Shown: positions 28,032 through 35,863 of the stretch, piece by piece
How positions within the stretch are numbered: position 1 is the stretch's first letter
Layout: every line of letters starts with the position of its first letter
NCBI RefSeq assembly: GCF_000631985.1
Contig: NZ_JFYN01000003.1
Location: 1-64,000 of the forward strand
Length of the DNA: 64,000 nt
Direction of reading: 5' to 3'
DNA from: Pseudomonas sp. RIT288
GTDB taxonomy: Bacteria > Pseudomonadota > Gammaproteobacteria > Pseudomonadales > Pseudomonadaceae
Program-made: the position numbers and the translations under genes
Notes under the pieces: generated by a model
The model's input: only the letters and a program-made list of their open reading frames with translations
Told to the model about the DNA's origin: nothing
The model's database searches: none

Positions 28032-30410
28032 ATGAAATTCAGTGAACAATGGCTGCGTGGCTGGGTTAGCCCGCAGGTAAGTCGCGACGAGCTGGTTGCT
28101 CGTCTGTCGATGGCGGGTCTGGAGGTCGATAGCGTGACCCCGGCCGCCGGTGTATTCAGCGGCGTGGTCGTGGGCGAGGTGCTGAGCACCGAGCAGCACC
28201 CTGACGCCGACAAGTTGCGTGTGTGCCAGGTCAGCAATGGCGCGGAAACCTTCCAGGTCGTGTGCGGTGCGCCTAACGTGCGTCCGGGCCTGAAGATTCC
28301 GTTCGCCATGATCGGTGCCGAACTGCCGGGCGACTTCAAGATCAAGAAGGCCAAGCTGCGCGGCGTCGAGTCCAACGGCATGCTGTGCTCGCAAGCCGAG
28401 CTGCAGGTCGGTGAAGGCAATGACGGTCTGATGGAGCTGCCGGCCGATGCGCCGGTGGGTGAAGATTTCCGTGTATATCTCGATCTGGAAGACGCCAGCA
28501 TCGAGGTCGACCTGACCCCGAACCGTGGCGACTGCCTGTCGCTGGCCGGTCTGGCCCGTGAAGTCGGCGCACTGTACGCCGCTCCGGTCACCCGTCCGGT
28601 GGTCATGGCCATTCCGGCCGTGCACGACGAAGTACGTCCGGTCGAAGTGCTGGCGCCTGCCGCCTGCCCGCGTTACCTGGGTCGTGTCATCCGTAACGTT
28701 GACCTGTCCAAACCAACCCCGCTGTGGATGGTTGAACGTCTGCGCCGCGCCGAAGTGCGCAGCATCGACGCTGCCGTCGACATCACCAACTACGTGATGC
28801 TCGAACTGGGTCAGCCGTTGCACGCTTTCGATCTCGCCGAAATCAATGGCGGCATCCGCGTGCGTATGGCGGAAGAGGGTGAGAAGCTGGTTTTGCTCGA
28901 CGGTCAGGAAGTCAGCCTGCGTAGCGATACGCTGGTGATCGCCGACCACACCCGCGCTCTGGCGATTGCCGGCGTAATGGGTGGCGAGCACAGCGGTGTG
29001 TCCGCAACCACCCGCGACGTTTTCCTGGAAAGTGCCTTCTTCGACCAGATCGCGGTGGCTGGCAAGGCTCGGTCCTACGGCCTGCACACCGACGCGTCGC
29101 ACCGTTACGAGCGTGGCGTGGACTGGCAACTGGCCCGTGAAGCCATGGAGCGCGCCACCGGCCTGCTGCTGGAAATCACCGGTGGTGAAGCCGGCCCGAT
29201 CATCGAGACCGTCAGCGAGCAACATCTGCCGTCGATTGCGCCGATCACCCTGCGCGCGCAGCGCATCACCCAGATGCTGGGGATGGAAATGGATTCGGCG
29301 CAGGTCGAGCGTCTGCTCAGCGCCTTGGGCCTGAATATTTCCGCTGACGGAGCAGGGCAGTGGCGCGTAGAAGTGCCAAGCCACCGCTTCGACATCAGCC
29401 TGGAAGTCGATCTGATCGAAGAGCTGGCGCGTCTGTACGGCTACAACCGTCTGCCGGTTCGCTACCCGCAAGCGCGTCTGGCGCCACAGGCCAAGGCTGA
29501 AGCACGCAGCGAATTGCCTGAATTGCGTCGTCTGCTGGTTGCCCGTGGTTATCAGGAAGCGATCACTTACAGCTTCATCGATCCGAAACAGTTCGAACTG
29601 TTCAACCCGGGCGTCGAGCCACTGTTGCTGGCCAACCCGATTTCCAATGACATGGCTGCCATGCGTTCTTCGCTGTGGCCGGGCCTGGTCAAGGCGTTGC
29701 AGCACAACCTGAACCGTCAGCAGGATCGCGTGCGTCTGTTCGAAAGCGGTCTGCGCTTCGTCGGTCAACTCGAAGGTCTGAAGCAAGAGCCGATGCTGTC
29801 GGGTGTGGTGTGCGGCAGCCGTCTGCCGGAAGGCTGGGCACAGGGGCGCGATACCGTCGATTTCTTCGACGTGAAAGCTGACGTTGAAGCGGTGCTGGGT
29901 TTTGCCGGTGCGTTGGATACCTTCACTTTCGCTCCGGGCAAACACCCGGCGCTGCACCCGGGTCAAACCGCGCGCATCGAGCGTGACGGGCGTGAAGTGG
30001 GCTTTATCGGTGCGATCCACCCAGAGCTGTCCAAAGCCCTGGGTCTGGATCGTCCGGTATTCGTCTTCGAGCTGGTTCTGGCTGAAGTCGCTTCCGGAAA
30101 AATGCCGCAATTCCACGAGTTGTCGCGTTTTCCTGAAGTGCGTCGTGACCTTGCACTGATCGCGCACAAAGATGTCGCGGCCTCGGCTGTATTGGACGTA
30201 ATCCGTGAAAATGCAGGCGAATGGCTCACGGATCTCAGGCTGTTTGACGTGTATCAGGGTAAAGGCATTGATCCTGATAGAAAAAGCCTTGCAGTTGGCT
30301 TGACCTGGCAGCATCCATCGCGCACTCTTAATGACGATGAGGTGAATTCGACGACGCAAAACATCCTCACCTCGCTCGAACAAAGGTTGAACGCCACGTT
30401 AAGGAAGTGA
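28032..30410 (+). CDS. pheT: Phenylalanyl-tRNA synthetase beta subunit
   Basis: The 792-residue protein has the full PheT layout: tRNA-binding OB domain near residues 40-150 (VVGEVLSTEQHPDADKLRVC), the B3/B4 editing domain with DLTPNRGDCLSLAGLAREV near residue 160, B5, a degenerate synthetase core and a C-terminal ferredoxin-like anticodon-binding domain (FPEVRRDLALI near residue 700). Starts after AGGAGAG, 26 bases after pheS. Confidence 0.98.
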   Translation: MKFSEQWLRGWVSPQVSRDELVARLSMAGLEVDSVTPAAGVFSGVVVGEVLSTEQHPDADKLRVCQVSNGAETFQVVCGAPNVRPGLKIPFAMIGAELPGDFKIKKAKLRGVESNGMLCSQAELQVGEGNDGLMELPADAPVGEDFRVYLDLEDASIEVDLTPNRGDCLSLAGLAREVGALYAAPVTRPVVMAIPAVHDEVRPVEVLAPAACPRYLGRVIRNVDLSKPTPLWMVERLRRAEVRSIDAAVDITNYVMLELGQPLHAFDLAEINGGIRVRMAEEGEKLVLLDGQEVSLRSDTLVIADHTRALAIAGVMGGEHSGVSATTRDVFLESAFFDQIAVAGKARSYGLHTDASHRYERGVDWQLAREAMERATGLLLEITGGEAGPIIETVSEQHLPSIAPITLRAQRITQMLGMEMDSAQVERLLSALGLNISADGAGQWRVEVPSHRFDISLEVDLIEELARLYGYNRLPVRYPQARLAPQAKAEARSELPELRRLLVARGYQEAITYSFIDPKQFELFNPGVEPLLLANPISNDMAAMRSSLWPGLVKALQHNLNRQQDRVRLFESGLRFVGQLEGLKQEPMLSGVVCGSRLPEGWAQGRDTVDFFDVKADVEAVLGFAGALDTFTFAPGKHPALHPGQTARIERDGREVGFIGAIHPELSKALGLDRPVFVFELVLAEVASGKMPQFHELSRFPEVRRDLALIAHKDVAASAVLDVIRENAGEWLTDLRLFDVYQGKGIDPDRKSLAVGLTWQHPSRTLNDDEVNSTTQNILTSLEQRLNATLRK

Positions 30411-30413
30411 CGT

Positions 30414-30716
30414 ATGGGGGCTTTGACGAAAGCTGAGATGGCGGAACGTCTGTATGAAGAGCTGGGCCTGAACAAGCGGGAAGCCAAGGAATTGGTTGAA
30501 CTGTTTTTCGAGGAAATCAGGCACGCTCTTGAAGACAACGAGCAGGTCAAATTGTCCGGTTTCGGCAATTTCGACCTTCGGGACAAGCGCCAGCGGCCTG
30601 GCCGCAACCCGAAAACGGGGGAAGAAATCCCGATCACGGCTCGCCGTGTGGTCACCTTTCGTCCAGGGCAGAAGTTGAAGGCCCGAGTTGAGGCTTATGC
30701 TGGAACCAAGTCATAA
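30414..30716 (+). CDS. ihfA: Integration host factor alpha subunit
   Basis: The 100-residue DNA-bending protein has the HU/IHF fold, with the DNA-intercalating beta-arm containing [14 protein letters not shown] near residue 62. With IhfB it bends DNA sharply and helps sigma-54 promoters, replication and recombination. Its start follows AAGGAA three bases after pheT, the usual gammaproteobacterial pheST-ihfA arrangement. Confidence 0.98.
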   Translation: MGALTKAEMAERLYEELGLNKREAKELVELFFEEIRHALEDNEQVKLSGFGNFDLRDKRQRPGRNPKTGEEIPITARRVVTFRPGQKLKARVEAYAGTKS

Positions 30717-31053
30717 CGACGAACTACCCGTCATCCCGGGCAAACGCTACTTCACCATTGGTGAAGTCAGCGAGCTGTGTGCGGTAAAACCGCACGTGCT
30801 GCGCTACTGGGAGCAGGAGTTTCCTCAACTCAACCCCGTCAAACGCCGCGGAAACCGCCGGTATTATCAGCGCCAGGATGTACTGATGATCCGGCAGATC
30901 CGCGCGCTCCTTTACGATCAGGGATTCACTATTGGTGGCGCGCGTCTGCGTTTGTCCGGCGATGAAGCCAAAGACGACACCACCCAATACAAGCAAATGA
31001 TCCGCCAGATGATCGCTGAGCTTGAAGATGTACTGGTGGTTCTCAAGAAATAA
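30697..31053 (+). CDS. MerR-family transcriptional regulator
   Basis: The 118-residue protein has a MerR winged helix-turn-helix ([20 protein letters not shown] near residue 17, then [19 protein letters not shown]) and a short helical tail, with no cysteine-rich effector site. It is the small regulator regularly found after ihfA in gammaproteobacteria; its target is unknown. The ATG at 30697 overlaps ihfA by 20 bases; an upstream TTG at 30688 is less likely. Confidence 0.92.
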   Translation: MLEPSHNDELPVIPGKRYFTIGEVSELCAVKPHVLRYWEQEFPQLNPVKRRGNRRYYQRQDVLMIRQIRALLYDQGFTIGGARLRLSGDEAKDDTTQYKQMIRQMIAELEDVLVVLKK

Positions 31054-31141
31054 AAAGCTGCGTTTGAATACTTCCAGTTTTCAAAAGCTTGCGATATATT
31101 CTTGAGCGCTCTTCGAGACGAGGGGCGGGTTTCAAACCAGT

Positions 31142-31218
31142 CGGGGCGTAGCGCAGTCCGGTAGCGCACTAGCATGGGGTGCTAGGGGTCGAGTGTTCGA
31201 ATCACTCCGTCCCGACCA
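31142..31218 (+). tRNA. tRNA-Pro (GGG)
   Basis: This 77-base gene has acceptor strands CGGGGCG and CGTCCCG (one G-T pair) and an encoded CCA (31216-31218). The anticodon loop ATGGGGT reads GGG. A possible -10 (TATATT, 31095-31100) lies upstream with a weak -35. Confidence 0.97.
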
Positions 31219-31244
31219 TTATTCCTGAGTAAAATCAGACACTT

Positions 31245-31271
31245 AAGCCGATCACCTGGATCGGCTTTTTT
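31245..31271 (+). terminator. Terminator of tRNA-Pro
   Basis: A 9-bp stem (31245-31253 with 31259-31267) is followed by five or more T. Confidence 0.88.
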
Positions 31272-31600
31272 GTGCCTGCGCAAAACCCGCGCAACAACAC
31301 CTATGAAGACCTGCTGGCGAGAGCTGGCTTTGAGCCGTCGCTGCGTTTCATCCGAGGGCTGTCCGACGTTTTGGATCGGTTTTAGCGCCTTACCGGTTCC
31401 TTGACAGAATTCCTTGCGGTATCGAGTCGTGTCATATGCAGTTATTGAGAACGAAGTGGCAATGACAAAAGCGGAAGCTGAAGCATTTTTTAGTGACTCG
31501 CTGTAAGAGCGAAACCGCCAGCGGCAGCACTCGAAGAAACGGATATTCACCCAATATCGCCAGCAGAAACGGATGTACACCCAATCCCCCCCAAAAAACC

Positions 31601-31635
31601 AGATCAAAAGATCGCAGCCTTCGGCAGCTCCTACA
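31601..31635. repeat. Single REP arm, family A
   Basis: Only the right half (AGATCAAAAGATCGCAGCC, then CGGCAGCTCCTACA) is present; no left partner is found. Confidence 0.75.
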
Positions 31636-31696
31636 CTGTTCTCTACGGCTTGCCCTCGCAAGCCACAGACAACCACCAAAAAAGGAGTCTGCCCCC

Positions 31697-31864
31697 ATGC
31701 CCGATAGAAAATGCGATTGCCCCAACTGCAAATGCACCATCAAGGAAGGCGAACACGCCTACGCCGTGCACGGCAAACACTATTGCTGTGAAGCCTGCGC
31801 ACACCACCACAAGGGCGGTGAAGAGTGTTCAAGCAAAGGCTGCCATTGCGCCCACCCCAAATAA
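31697..31864 (+). CDS. bmtA: Bacterial metallothionein (SmtA/BmtA type)
   Basis: The 55-residue protein has ten cysteines (6, 8, 11, 13, 30, 31, 34, 44, 49, 51) and ten histidines. The zinc-finger-like fold of bacterial metallothioneins is evident from KCDCPNCKC, then HYCCEACAHHH and CSSKGCHC. It binds Zn and Cd in a Zn4-type cluster and buffers metal in the cytoplasm. The ATG at 31697 follows AAAGGAG; the longer frame from 31493 crosses the REP arm and is rejected. No metal-responsive operator was recognised upstream. Confidence 0.92.
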   Translation: MPDRKCDCPNCKCTIKEGEHAYAVHGKHYCCEACAHHHKGGEECSSKGCHCAHPK

Positions 31865-31872
31865 CCGCGCGC

Positions 31873-31905
31873 ATAAAAAAGTGGAGCCTAATCAGGCTCC
31901 ACTTG
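31873..31905. terminator. Bidirectional terminator overlapping the end of the 31888 gene
   Basis: AAGTGGAGCCT pairs with AGGCTCCACTT around AATC. A six-A run on the left serves the minus-strand gene, whose last codons and stop are inside the stem. Confidence 0.8.
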
Positions 31906-32160
31906 CAGTTTCAGGCTTTCATCATCCAGCCGTTCGGTATGGCGGACCGTGCCTTGCAGTCGTCGCCCGTCAACCCTGACCACCACGGTTTTCGCCTGGT
32001 CGAGGTCTTCCGGTAGCGGCGCCGGCACACGCAGGGCGAAGCTATACGGGTCGTCCTCGACAGCCTCAAGACCCACCCGACAGTCCACGCTTTTGGTGAT
32101 ACGGCCGAACAGGGTGTCCAGGCCGTAATCCAGATGCGCCGGGCTGAAGATGCTGGTCAT
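31888..32160 (-). CDS. Conserved hypothetical protein
   Basis: The 90-residue protein begins MTSIFSPAHLDYGLDTLF and has a beta-rich core (CRVGLEAVEDDPYSFALRVP, then AKTVVVRVDGRRLQGTVR). It has no signal or membrane segment. The ATG at 32160 is used; the longer frame to 32409 only shadows the neighbouring gene. I do not recognise the family. It lies downstream of the DUF6555 gene on the same strand. Confidence 0.72.
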   Translation of the reverse strand: MTSIFSPAHLDYGLDTLFGRITKSVDCRVGLEAVEDDPYSFALRVPAPLPEDLDQAKTVVVRVDGRRLQGTVRHTERLDDESLKLQVEPD

Positions 32161-32200
32161 TGTGTACGCCCCCAAAGAGTCCCCATCGCCTGACGAGATT

Positions 32201-32428
32201 CTAGCTCGCCGGTCGCCATGTGACATTTTCCACGCCGAATTTCTCCGCCATCGGTTTGCTGGTCTTTTGCACTTTTTCCCGGCCGAAACGCGGGATGCGA
32301 CCCACACCGGCGTCGCAGCTTGCCCAGTGCCACGCCTCGGCGTTGTCCATTCTGTCCGAGCGGATAATGAACGACTTAGGCGTGCCGTGAAGGGTGTAAT
32401 CGATGACAAACAGTTTTGCGTTGTTCAT
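32201..32428 (-). CDS. DUF6555-family protein
   Basis: The 75-residue protein MNNAKLFVIDYTLHG... contains FIIRSDRMDNAEAWHWASC and GRIPRFGREKVQKTSKPMAE, a pattern I recall as the Pseudomonas-specific DUF6555 family of unknown function. GGAGG lies 12 bases upstream of the ATG. The single Cys and several Trp residues are notable for so short a protein. Confidence 0.75.
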   Translation of the reverse strand: MNNAKLFVIDYTLHGTPKSFIIRSDRMDNAEAWHWASCDAGVGRIPRFGREKVQKTSKPMAEKFGVENVTWRPAS

Positions 32429-32564
32429 AAAGCCCGTATTCCTCCCTGTGGTATTAGAAGGATCGCGGCGCGTCGGGAAAATTCACTCGGATTGTCCGAC
32501 GGTATCTATCGTTGGCGACGCATGGGCGCAGTGGTTAACATGGCCGCTCCGCCAACCCCAATGA

Positions 32565-33341
32565 ATGCTCGCCATGGCCCTCGCCGCGCCCCCCGATCTC
32601 ACGGATACCGATGTGCCGGTGCAGCCGCTGGCGCGTACCTATCCGCGCGGTTTGTTCATCGAGCCGCACGAGCATGTCTGGGGTCAGTTGCTGTATGCGA
32701 TGAGCGGGGTGATGTGGGTCGAGACCCCGCATGAGGCGCTGGTGGTGCCACCGCAGCGCGCGGTGTGGTTGCCGCCCGGGGTGCCGCACGGGATTCGTGT
32801 GGTGTCGGACTTGCAGATGCGCAATATCTACCTGCGCCCGGTGCTGGCGGCAACGCTGGATCCGGCGGTGCAGGTGATCGAGGTCGGTGGGCTGCTGCGT
32901 GAGTTGATCATCGGGCTGGTGGAGCAGGGCGACAGCGGTGAGCCTACCTATTACGACGCGTTGGTCGGGCTGGCCTTGCTGGAGCTCAAGCGTGCCCGGC
33001 GCTCACAATTGAAGATCCCGCTGCCGGACGATTCCGACCGGCGCCTGATGAATCTGTGCCAGGCGGTGATGGCGGCACCGTCGCTGGAGATTCCGTTCGA
33101 ACAGCACGCGGAAAACGCCGGGGCCAGCGTGCGCACGCTGGCGCGGCTGTTCAAGGACAGCCTCGGCATGGGCTTCGCCGAATGGCGGCGGCAGGTGCAA
33201 CTGGCGACGGCGGTGGCCGAGTTGATTCAGGGCGTGCCGGTGAGTGTGATCGCTCGCGAGCTGGGGTATTCGCCGAGCAGTTTCAGTGACATGTTCCGGC
33301 GCGAGCTGGGCGTGGCGCCTTCGCAATTCTCCACCACCTGA
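32565..33341 (+). CDS. AraC-family transcriptional regulator with cupin sensor domain
   Basis: The 258-residue protein has an N-terminal cupin (EPHEHVWGQLLYAMSG near residue 33, PPQRAVWLPPGVPHGI near residue 62) and a C-terminal double helix-turn-helix (ASVRTLARLFKDSLGMGFAEW and VSVIARELGYSPSSFSDMFR). This is the layout of NimR-type AraC repressors that often control an adjacent efflux gene. No ribosome site is clear; ATG 32574 is an alternative start. The rightward genes XapX and quinone oxidoreductase follow after a REPIN. Confidence 0.88.
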   Translation: MLAMALAAPPDLTDTDVPVQPLARTYPRGLFIEPHEHVWGQLLYAMSGVMWVETPHEALVVPPQRAVWLPPGVPHGIRVVSDLQMRNIYLRPVLAATLDPAVQVIEVGGLLRELIIGLVEQGDSGEPTYYDALVGLALLELKRARRSQLKIPLPDDSDRRLMNLCQAVMAAPSLEIPFEQHAENAGASVRTLARLFKDSLGMGFAEWRRQVQLATAVAELIQGVPVSVIARELGYSPSSFSDMFRRELGVAPSQFSTT

Positions 33342-33351
33342 ACCCGATCCC

Positions 33352-33436
33352 TGTAGGAGCTGCCGCAGGCTGCGATCTTTTGATCTTGTTTTTAAAAATC
33401 AAAGTCAAAAGATCGCAGCCTGCGGTAGCTCCTACA
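33352..33436. repeat. REPIN-type repeat, family A
   Basis: Near-perfect inverted arms TGTAGGAGCTGCCGCAGGCT and complement, with inner GATCTTTTGAT and TCAAAAGATC pairing. It lies just after the AraC gene. Confidence 0.9.
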
Positions 33437-33543
33437 GGGGGACATCACTGAGAATTGGCCGAAATTCAGAAGTCCTTGGCCGACACCTCTGCCCATCCTT
33501 CCCTAGACTTTGCCCATTCTTTTAACGCGGCGGAGTTTCCTCC

Positions 33544-33717
33544 ATGAACTACCTGATTTCGCTGGCCATCGGTCTGGGTGTCGGCCTGCTTTATGGCGCA
33601 CTGGACTTCCGTTCCCCGGCGCCACCGGCCATCGCGCTGGTGGGGCTGCTCGGTATGCTCGCGGGTGAGCAGTTGTGGCCGATGGGTCGGCAACTGGTCG
33701 CCGGCTGGCTGTCCTGA
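33544..33717 (+). CDS. XapX-domain small membrane protein
   Basis: The 57-residue protein begins MNYLISLAIGLGVGLLYG and has two hydrophobic segments (about residues 3-20 and 27-42) joined by RSPAPPAIALVGLLGMLAGE, the XapX (DUF1427) signature. It is a tiny inner membrane protein of unknown function. GCGGAG lies a few bases upstream of the start. Confidence 0.82.
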   Translation: MNYLISLAIGLGVGLLYGALDFRSPAPPAIALVGLLGMLAGEQLWPMGRQLVAGWLS

Positions 33718-33747
33718 ATTGTCCTTTTTCCTTTGGTGGATGTCCTC

Positions 33748-34704
33748 ATGAAAGCACTGCAATTCGATCAAACCGGCGATCTGTCTTCCCTGCGTTTCGT
33801 CGACGTACCGACCCCGTTGCCTGGCGCGAATGAAGTGCTGGTCGAGATCAAGGCGGCCGGTCTGAACCCCAGCGATGTGAAGAACGTGCTCGGGCGATTT
33901 CCGTACACCACATTGCCACGGATTCCCGGGCGTGATTTTGCCGGTGTCGTGGTCGAAGGCCCGCAGGCGTTGCTCGGTCAGGAAGTCTGGGGCACCGGGC
34001 GCGAGTTGGGCTTTTTCGCCGATGGCTCGCACGCGCAGTTCGTCAAACTGCCGGTCAATGGCGTGGCGCACAAACCGTCGCACCTGAGTTTCGCTCAGGC
34101 GGCTAGCCTCGGTGTGCCTTACACCACGGCGTGGGATGCGCTGGAGCGCAGTCTGGTGAAGGGGGAAACCCGTTTGCTGGTGATCGGCGGCGGTGCGGTG
34201 GCCACAGCGGCGTTGGCGCTGGCCAAGGTGCGTGGGGCGCAAATCCTCGCGTCAGCGCGTAGGCCGGAGCAGGTCAAGGCGTTGCAGGCGCAAGGCTTCC
34301 AGACGATTCAGCTGGATAAACCCGAAGACCTCGGCGCACAGGTCGACGCGGTGTACAGCGGCGGTGCCGACGTGATCTTCGACACCACCGGTTTCTGGCT
34401 GCCGGCCTCGGTGGCGGCATTGGCAGCCTTCGGGCGCATCGCGATCATCGCCGCACCGGTCGACGGCCATGTGCAGTTGCCGGCGCTGGCGTTGTACCGC
34501 AAGGGCGGTTCGGTGGTCGGGATCAACTCGCTGTTGTACGGCGTGCAAGCCTGTGCGGCGATGCTCGAGCAGTTTGGGCGGTTCTTTGATGAGGATCTGC
34601 TGCCGCTACCGCAGGGGTTGGTGGAGGTGCCATTGGCGCAGGGGTTGCAGTGCTATGCAGAGGTGAATCAGGGCAGTGGCGACAAGGTCATCCTGATTCC
34701 CTGA
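33748..34704 (+). CDS. Zinc-type alcohol dehydrogenase-like / quinone oxidoreductase (MDR family)
   Basis: The 318-residue protein has the GroES-like N-terminal domain (GLNPSDVKNVLGRFPY near residue 43, PGRDFAGVVVEG near residue 66) and a Rossmann domain with RLLVIGGGAVATAALALAK near residue 146. The structural and catalytic zinc cysteines of classical alcohol dehydrogenases are absent, so it fits zinc-independent NADPH:quinone or enoyl reductases. ATG 33748 (MKALQFDQTG) is preferred to ATG 33733. XapX lies 30 bases upstream, and the two are likely cotranscribed. Confidence 0.9.
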   Translation: MKALQFDQTGDLSSLRFVDVPTPLPGANEVLVEIKAAGLNPSDVKNVLGRFPYTTLPRIPGRDFAGVVVEGPQALLGQEVWGTGRELGFFADGSHAQFVKLPVNGVAHKPSHLSFAQAASLGVPYTTAWDALERSLVKGETRLLVIGGGAVATAALALAKVRGAQILASARRPEQVKALQAQGFQTIQLDKPEDLGAQVDAVYSGGADVIFDTTGFWLPASVAALAAFGRIAIIAAPVDGHVQLPALALYRKGGSVVGINSLLYGVQACAAMLEQFGRFFDEDLLPLPQGLVEVPLAQGLQCYAEVNQGSGDKVILIP

Positions 34705-34719
34705 GCACCACGTCCCCCT

Positions 34720-34808
34720 TGTAGGAGTGAGCCTGCTCGCGATAGCGGTGTGTCAATTACAAATGGGTTATTTGACTCACCGCTATCGCGAGCAGGCTCA
34801 CTCCTACA
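34720..34808. repeat. REPIN-type repeat, family C (GTAGGAGTGAGCCTGCTCGCGA)
   Basis: Perfect inverted arms of about 30 bases, including the GATAGCGGTG core, around a short AT-rich centre. It separates two convergent genes. Confidence 0.9.
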
Positions 34809-34825
34809 ATTGATTGGCGCAGGAT

Positions 34826-35848
34826 TCAGGATTGCGGGACGCCGTTTTCCCACGCCGACCAGTTTTTCAGAATGTCCTGCACCAGCGGATTGCCGGCGCG
34901 ATAGAGGTTTTCCAGCGCCGGCACAAAGCCGCCCTGATCGGCGTATTTCAGCAGATTGTCCACCTCGCTGCCGCCAGGAGCAGGACGGTCGAAGTCAGAG
35001 CCTGCACGTACCACCGCCAGACGCTGGACATCCACCAGACCTTCACGACTGGCGCGCAACAAGGCCTCGTAAGTGGAGTTGTCTTCCTGTTGCGTGGTGC
35101 AGTATTCACCCTGATTGTCGGTCAACAATCTGGTCCAGACCTCGGCGCGTTCGCTCAGGCGAGTACCCGAGAACCAGGTGTTGCCCGCCAGCGTGTCGCA
35201 ACGGGTGACGACTGGCGGCTGATTGGCCGGGGCCGACGGGTATTTCAGGCGCCACGCCGCCGATTCCTTGCTCTCGCTCAGCTCGACCTTGTGGCTCAGG
35301 GCGAAGGCTTTGGCCTGCAGTTTCGGGTTGAGTTCGAAGACTTCGGTCTTGTAGTCCAGCGGCGGTTTTTCGTTCGGACCCTTGGTGTTGATGCCCAGGT
35401 AGCCAGTCGGCCAGCTCGCCGGCGCATCGCGCGAGTCCAGCTCCCATTGGGTACCGAATTCCACCAGGTAATGCGCCCAGGCGGCGGTACCGATGGTCCC
35501 GTGTTTGGGGCTGATGCCGGCGATCCCGGCGATCAGAAACCAGCTTTTGCGCAGGTCGAATTTCGGCGACAGGGCCAAGGCCAGGGTTGAAGCGGCGGCG
35601 TTGGTCTGGCCCATGCCGGTGGTCAGCAGGCACACCTGTTGGCTGTTGCAGCGGATAGTCGGGTACTCGGCGGACAGGCCCGGTACGCGGATTTCCTGTT
35701 TCAGATCGAGGCGCTCGATCCAGTTCTGTGCCTCGGGGGCGAACATGGTGATCAGCACGACTTTCGGCTGAATCGGCGCTTCAGCCGCCCAAGTGGTGGA
35801 AGAGAGCAGGGCCGCAGCGGCCAGGGTCAGACGCGTCATTGCTTGCAT
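34826..35848 (-). CDS. Exported purine nucleoside permease (NUP)-family protein
   Basis: The 340-residue protein has a signal peptide (about residues 1-22, ending WAA) and the NUP signatures VVLITMFAPEAQNWI near residue 30, TTGMGQTNAAAST near residue 76 and FLIAGIAGISPKHGTIG near residue 103. The family was named after a yeast/fungal nucleoside permease but has no membrane segments here and looks like a soluble purine nucleoside phosphorylase fold. A periplasmic nucleoside-binding or cleaving role is more likely than a channel. It lies 15 bases after the Tsx-like gene in the same operon, under the LacI-type operator at 36907-36918. Confidence 0.85.
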   Translation of the reverse strand: MQAMTRLTLAAAALLSSTTWAAEAPIQPKVVLITMFAPEAQNWIERLDLKQEIRVPGLSAEYPTIRCNSQQVCLLTTGMGQTNAAASTLALALSPKFDLRKSWFLIAGIAGISPKHGTIGTAAWAHYLVEFGTQWELDSRDAPASWPTGYLGINTKGPNEKPPLDYKTEVFELNPKLQAKAFALSHKVELSESKESAAWRLKYPSAPANQPPVVTRCDTLAGNTWFSGTRLSERAEVWTRLLTDNQGEYCTTQQEDNSTYEALLRASREGLVDVQRLAVVRAGSDFDRPAPGGSEVDNLLKYADQGGFVPALENLYRAGNPLVQDILKNWSAWENGVPQS

Positions 35849-35863
35849 GAGAATCTCCTGATT

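Larger units (their letters stand above)
31219..31696. other. Intergenic region with degenerate sequence after tRNA-Pro
   Basis: This 478-base gap holds the tRNA terminator, then about 150 bases of open but start-less frame, two near-copies of AACGGATNTNCACCCAAT (31536-31553 and 31569-31586) and a single family A REP arm. No gene is supported. tRNA 3' ends are common integration sites, but no attachment-site duplication or integrase was found. Confidence 0.45.

Noticed and set aside
31142..31700. Integrated element at the 3' end of tRNA-Pro.
   Set aside because: No integrase, no duplicated tRNA end and no foreign gene cargo within reach.
31182..31743. Overlapping minus-strand frames across tRNA-Pro and the REP arm.
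   Set aside because: They cross a tRNA, its terminator and a REP arm; no ribosome site and no protein-like sequence.
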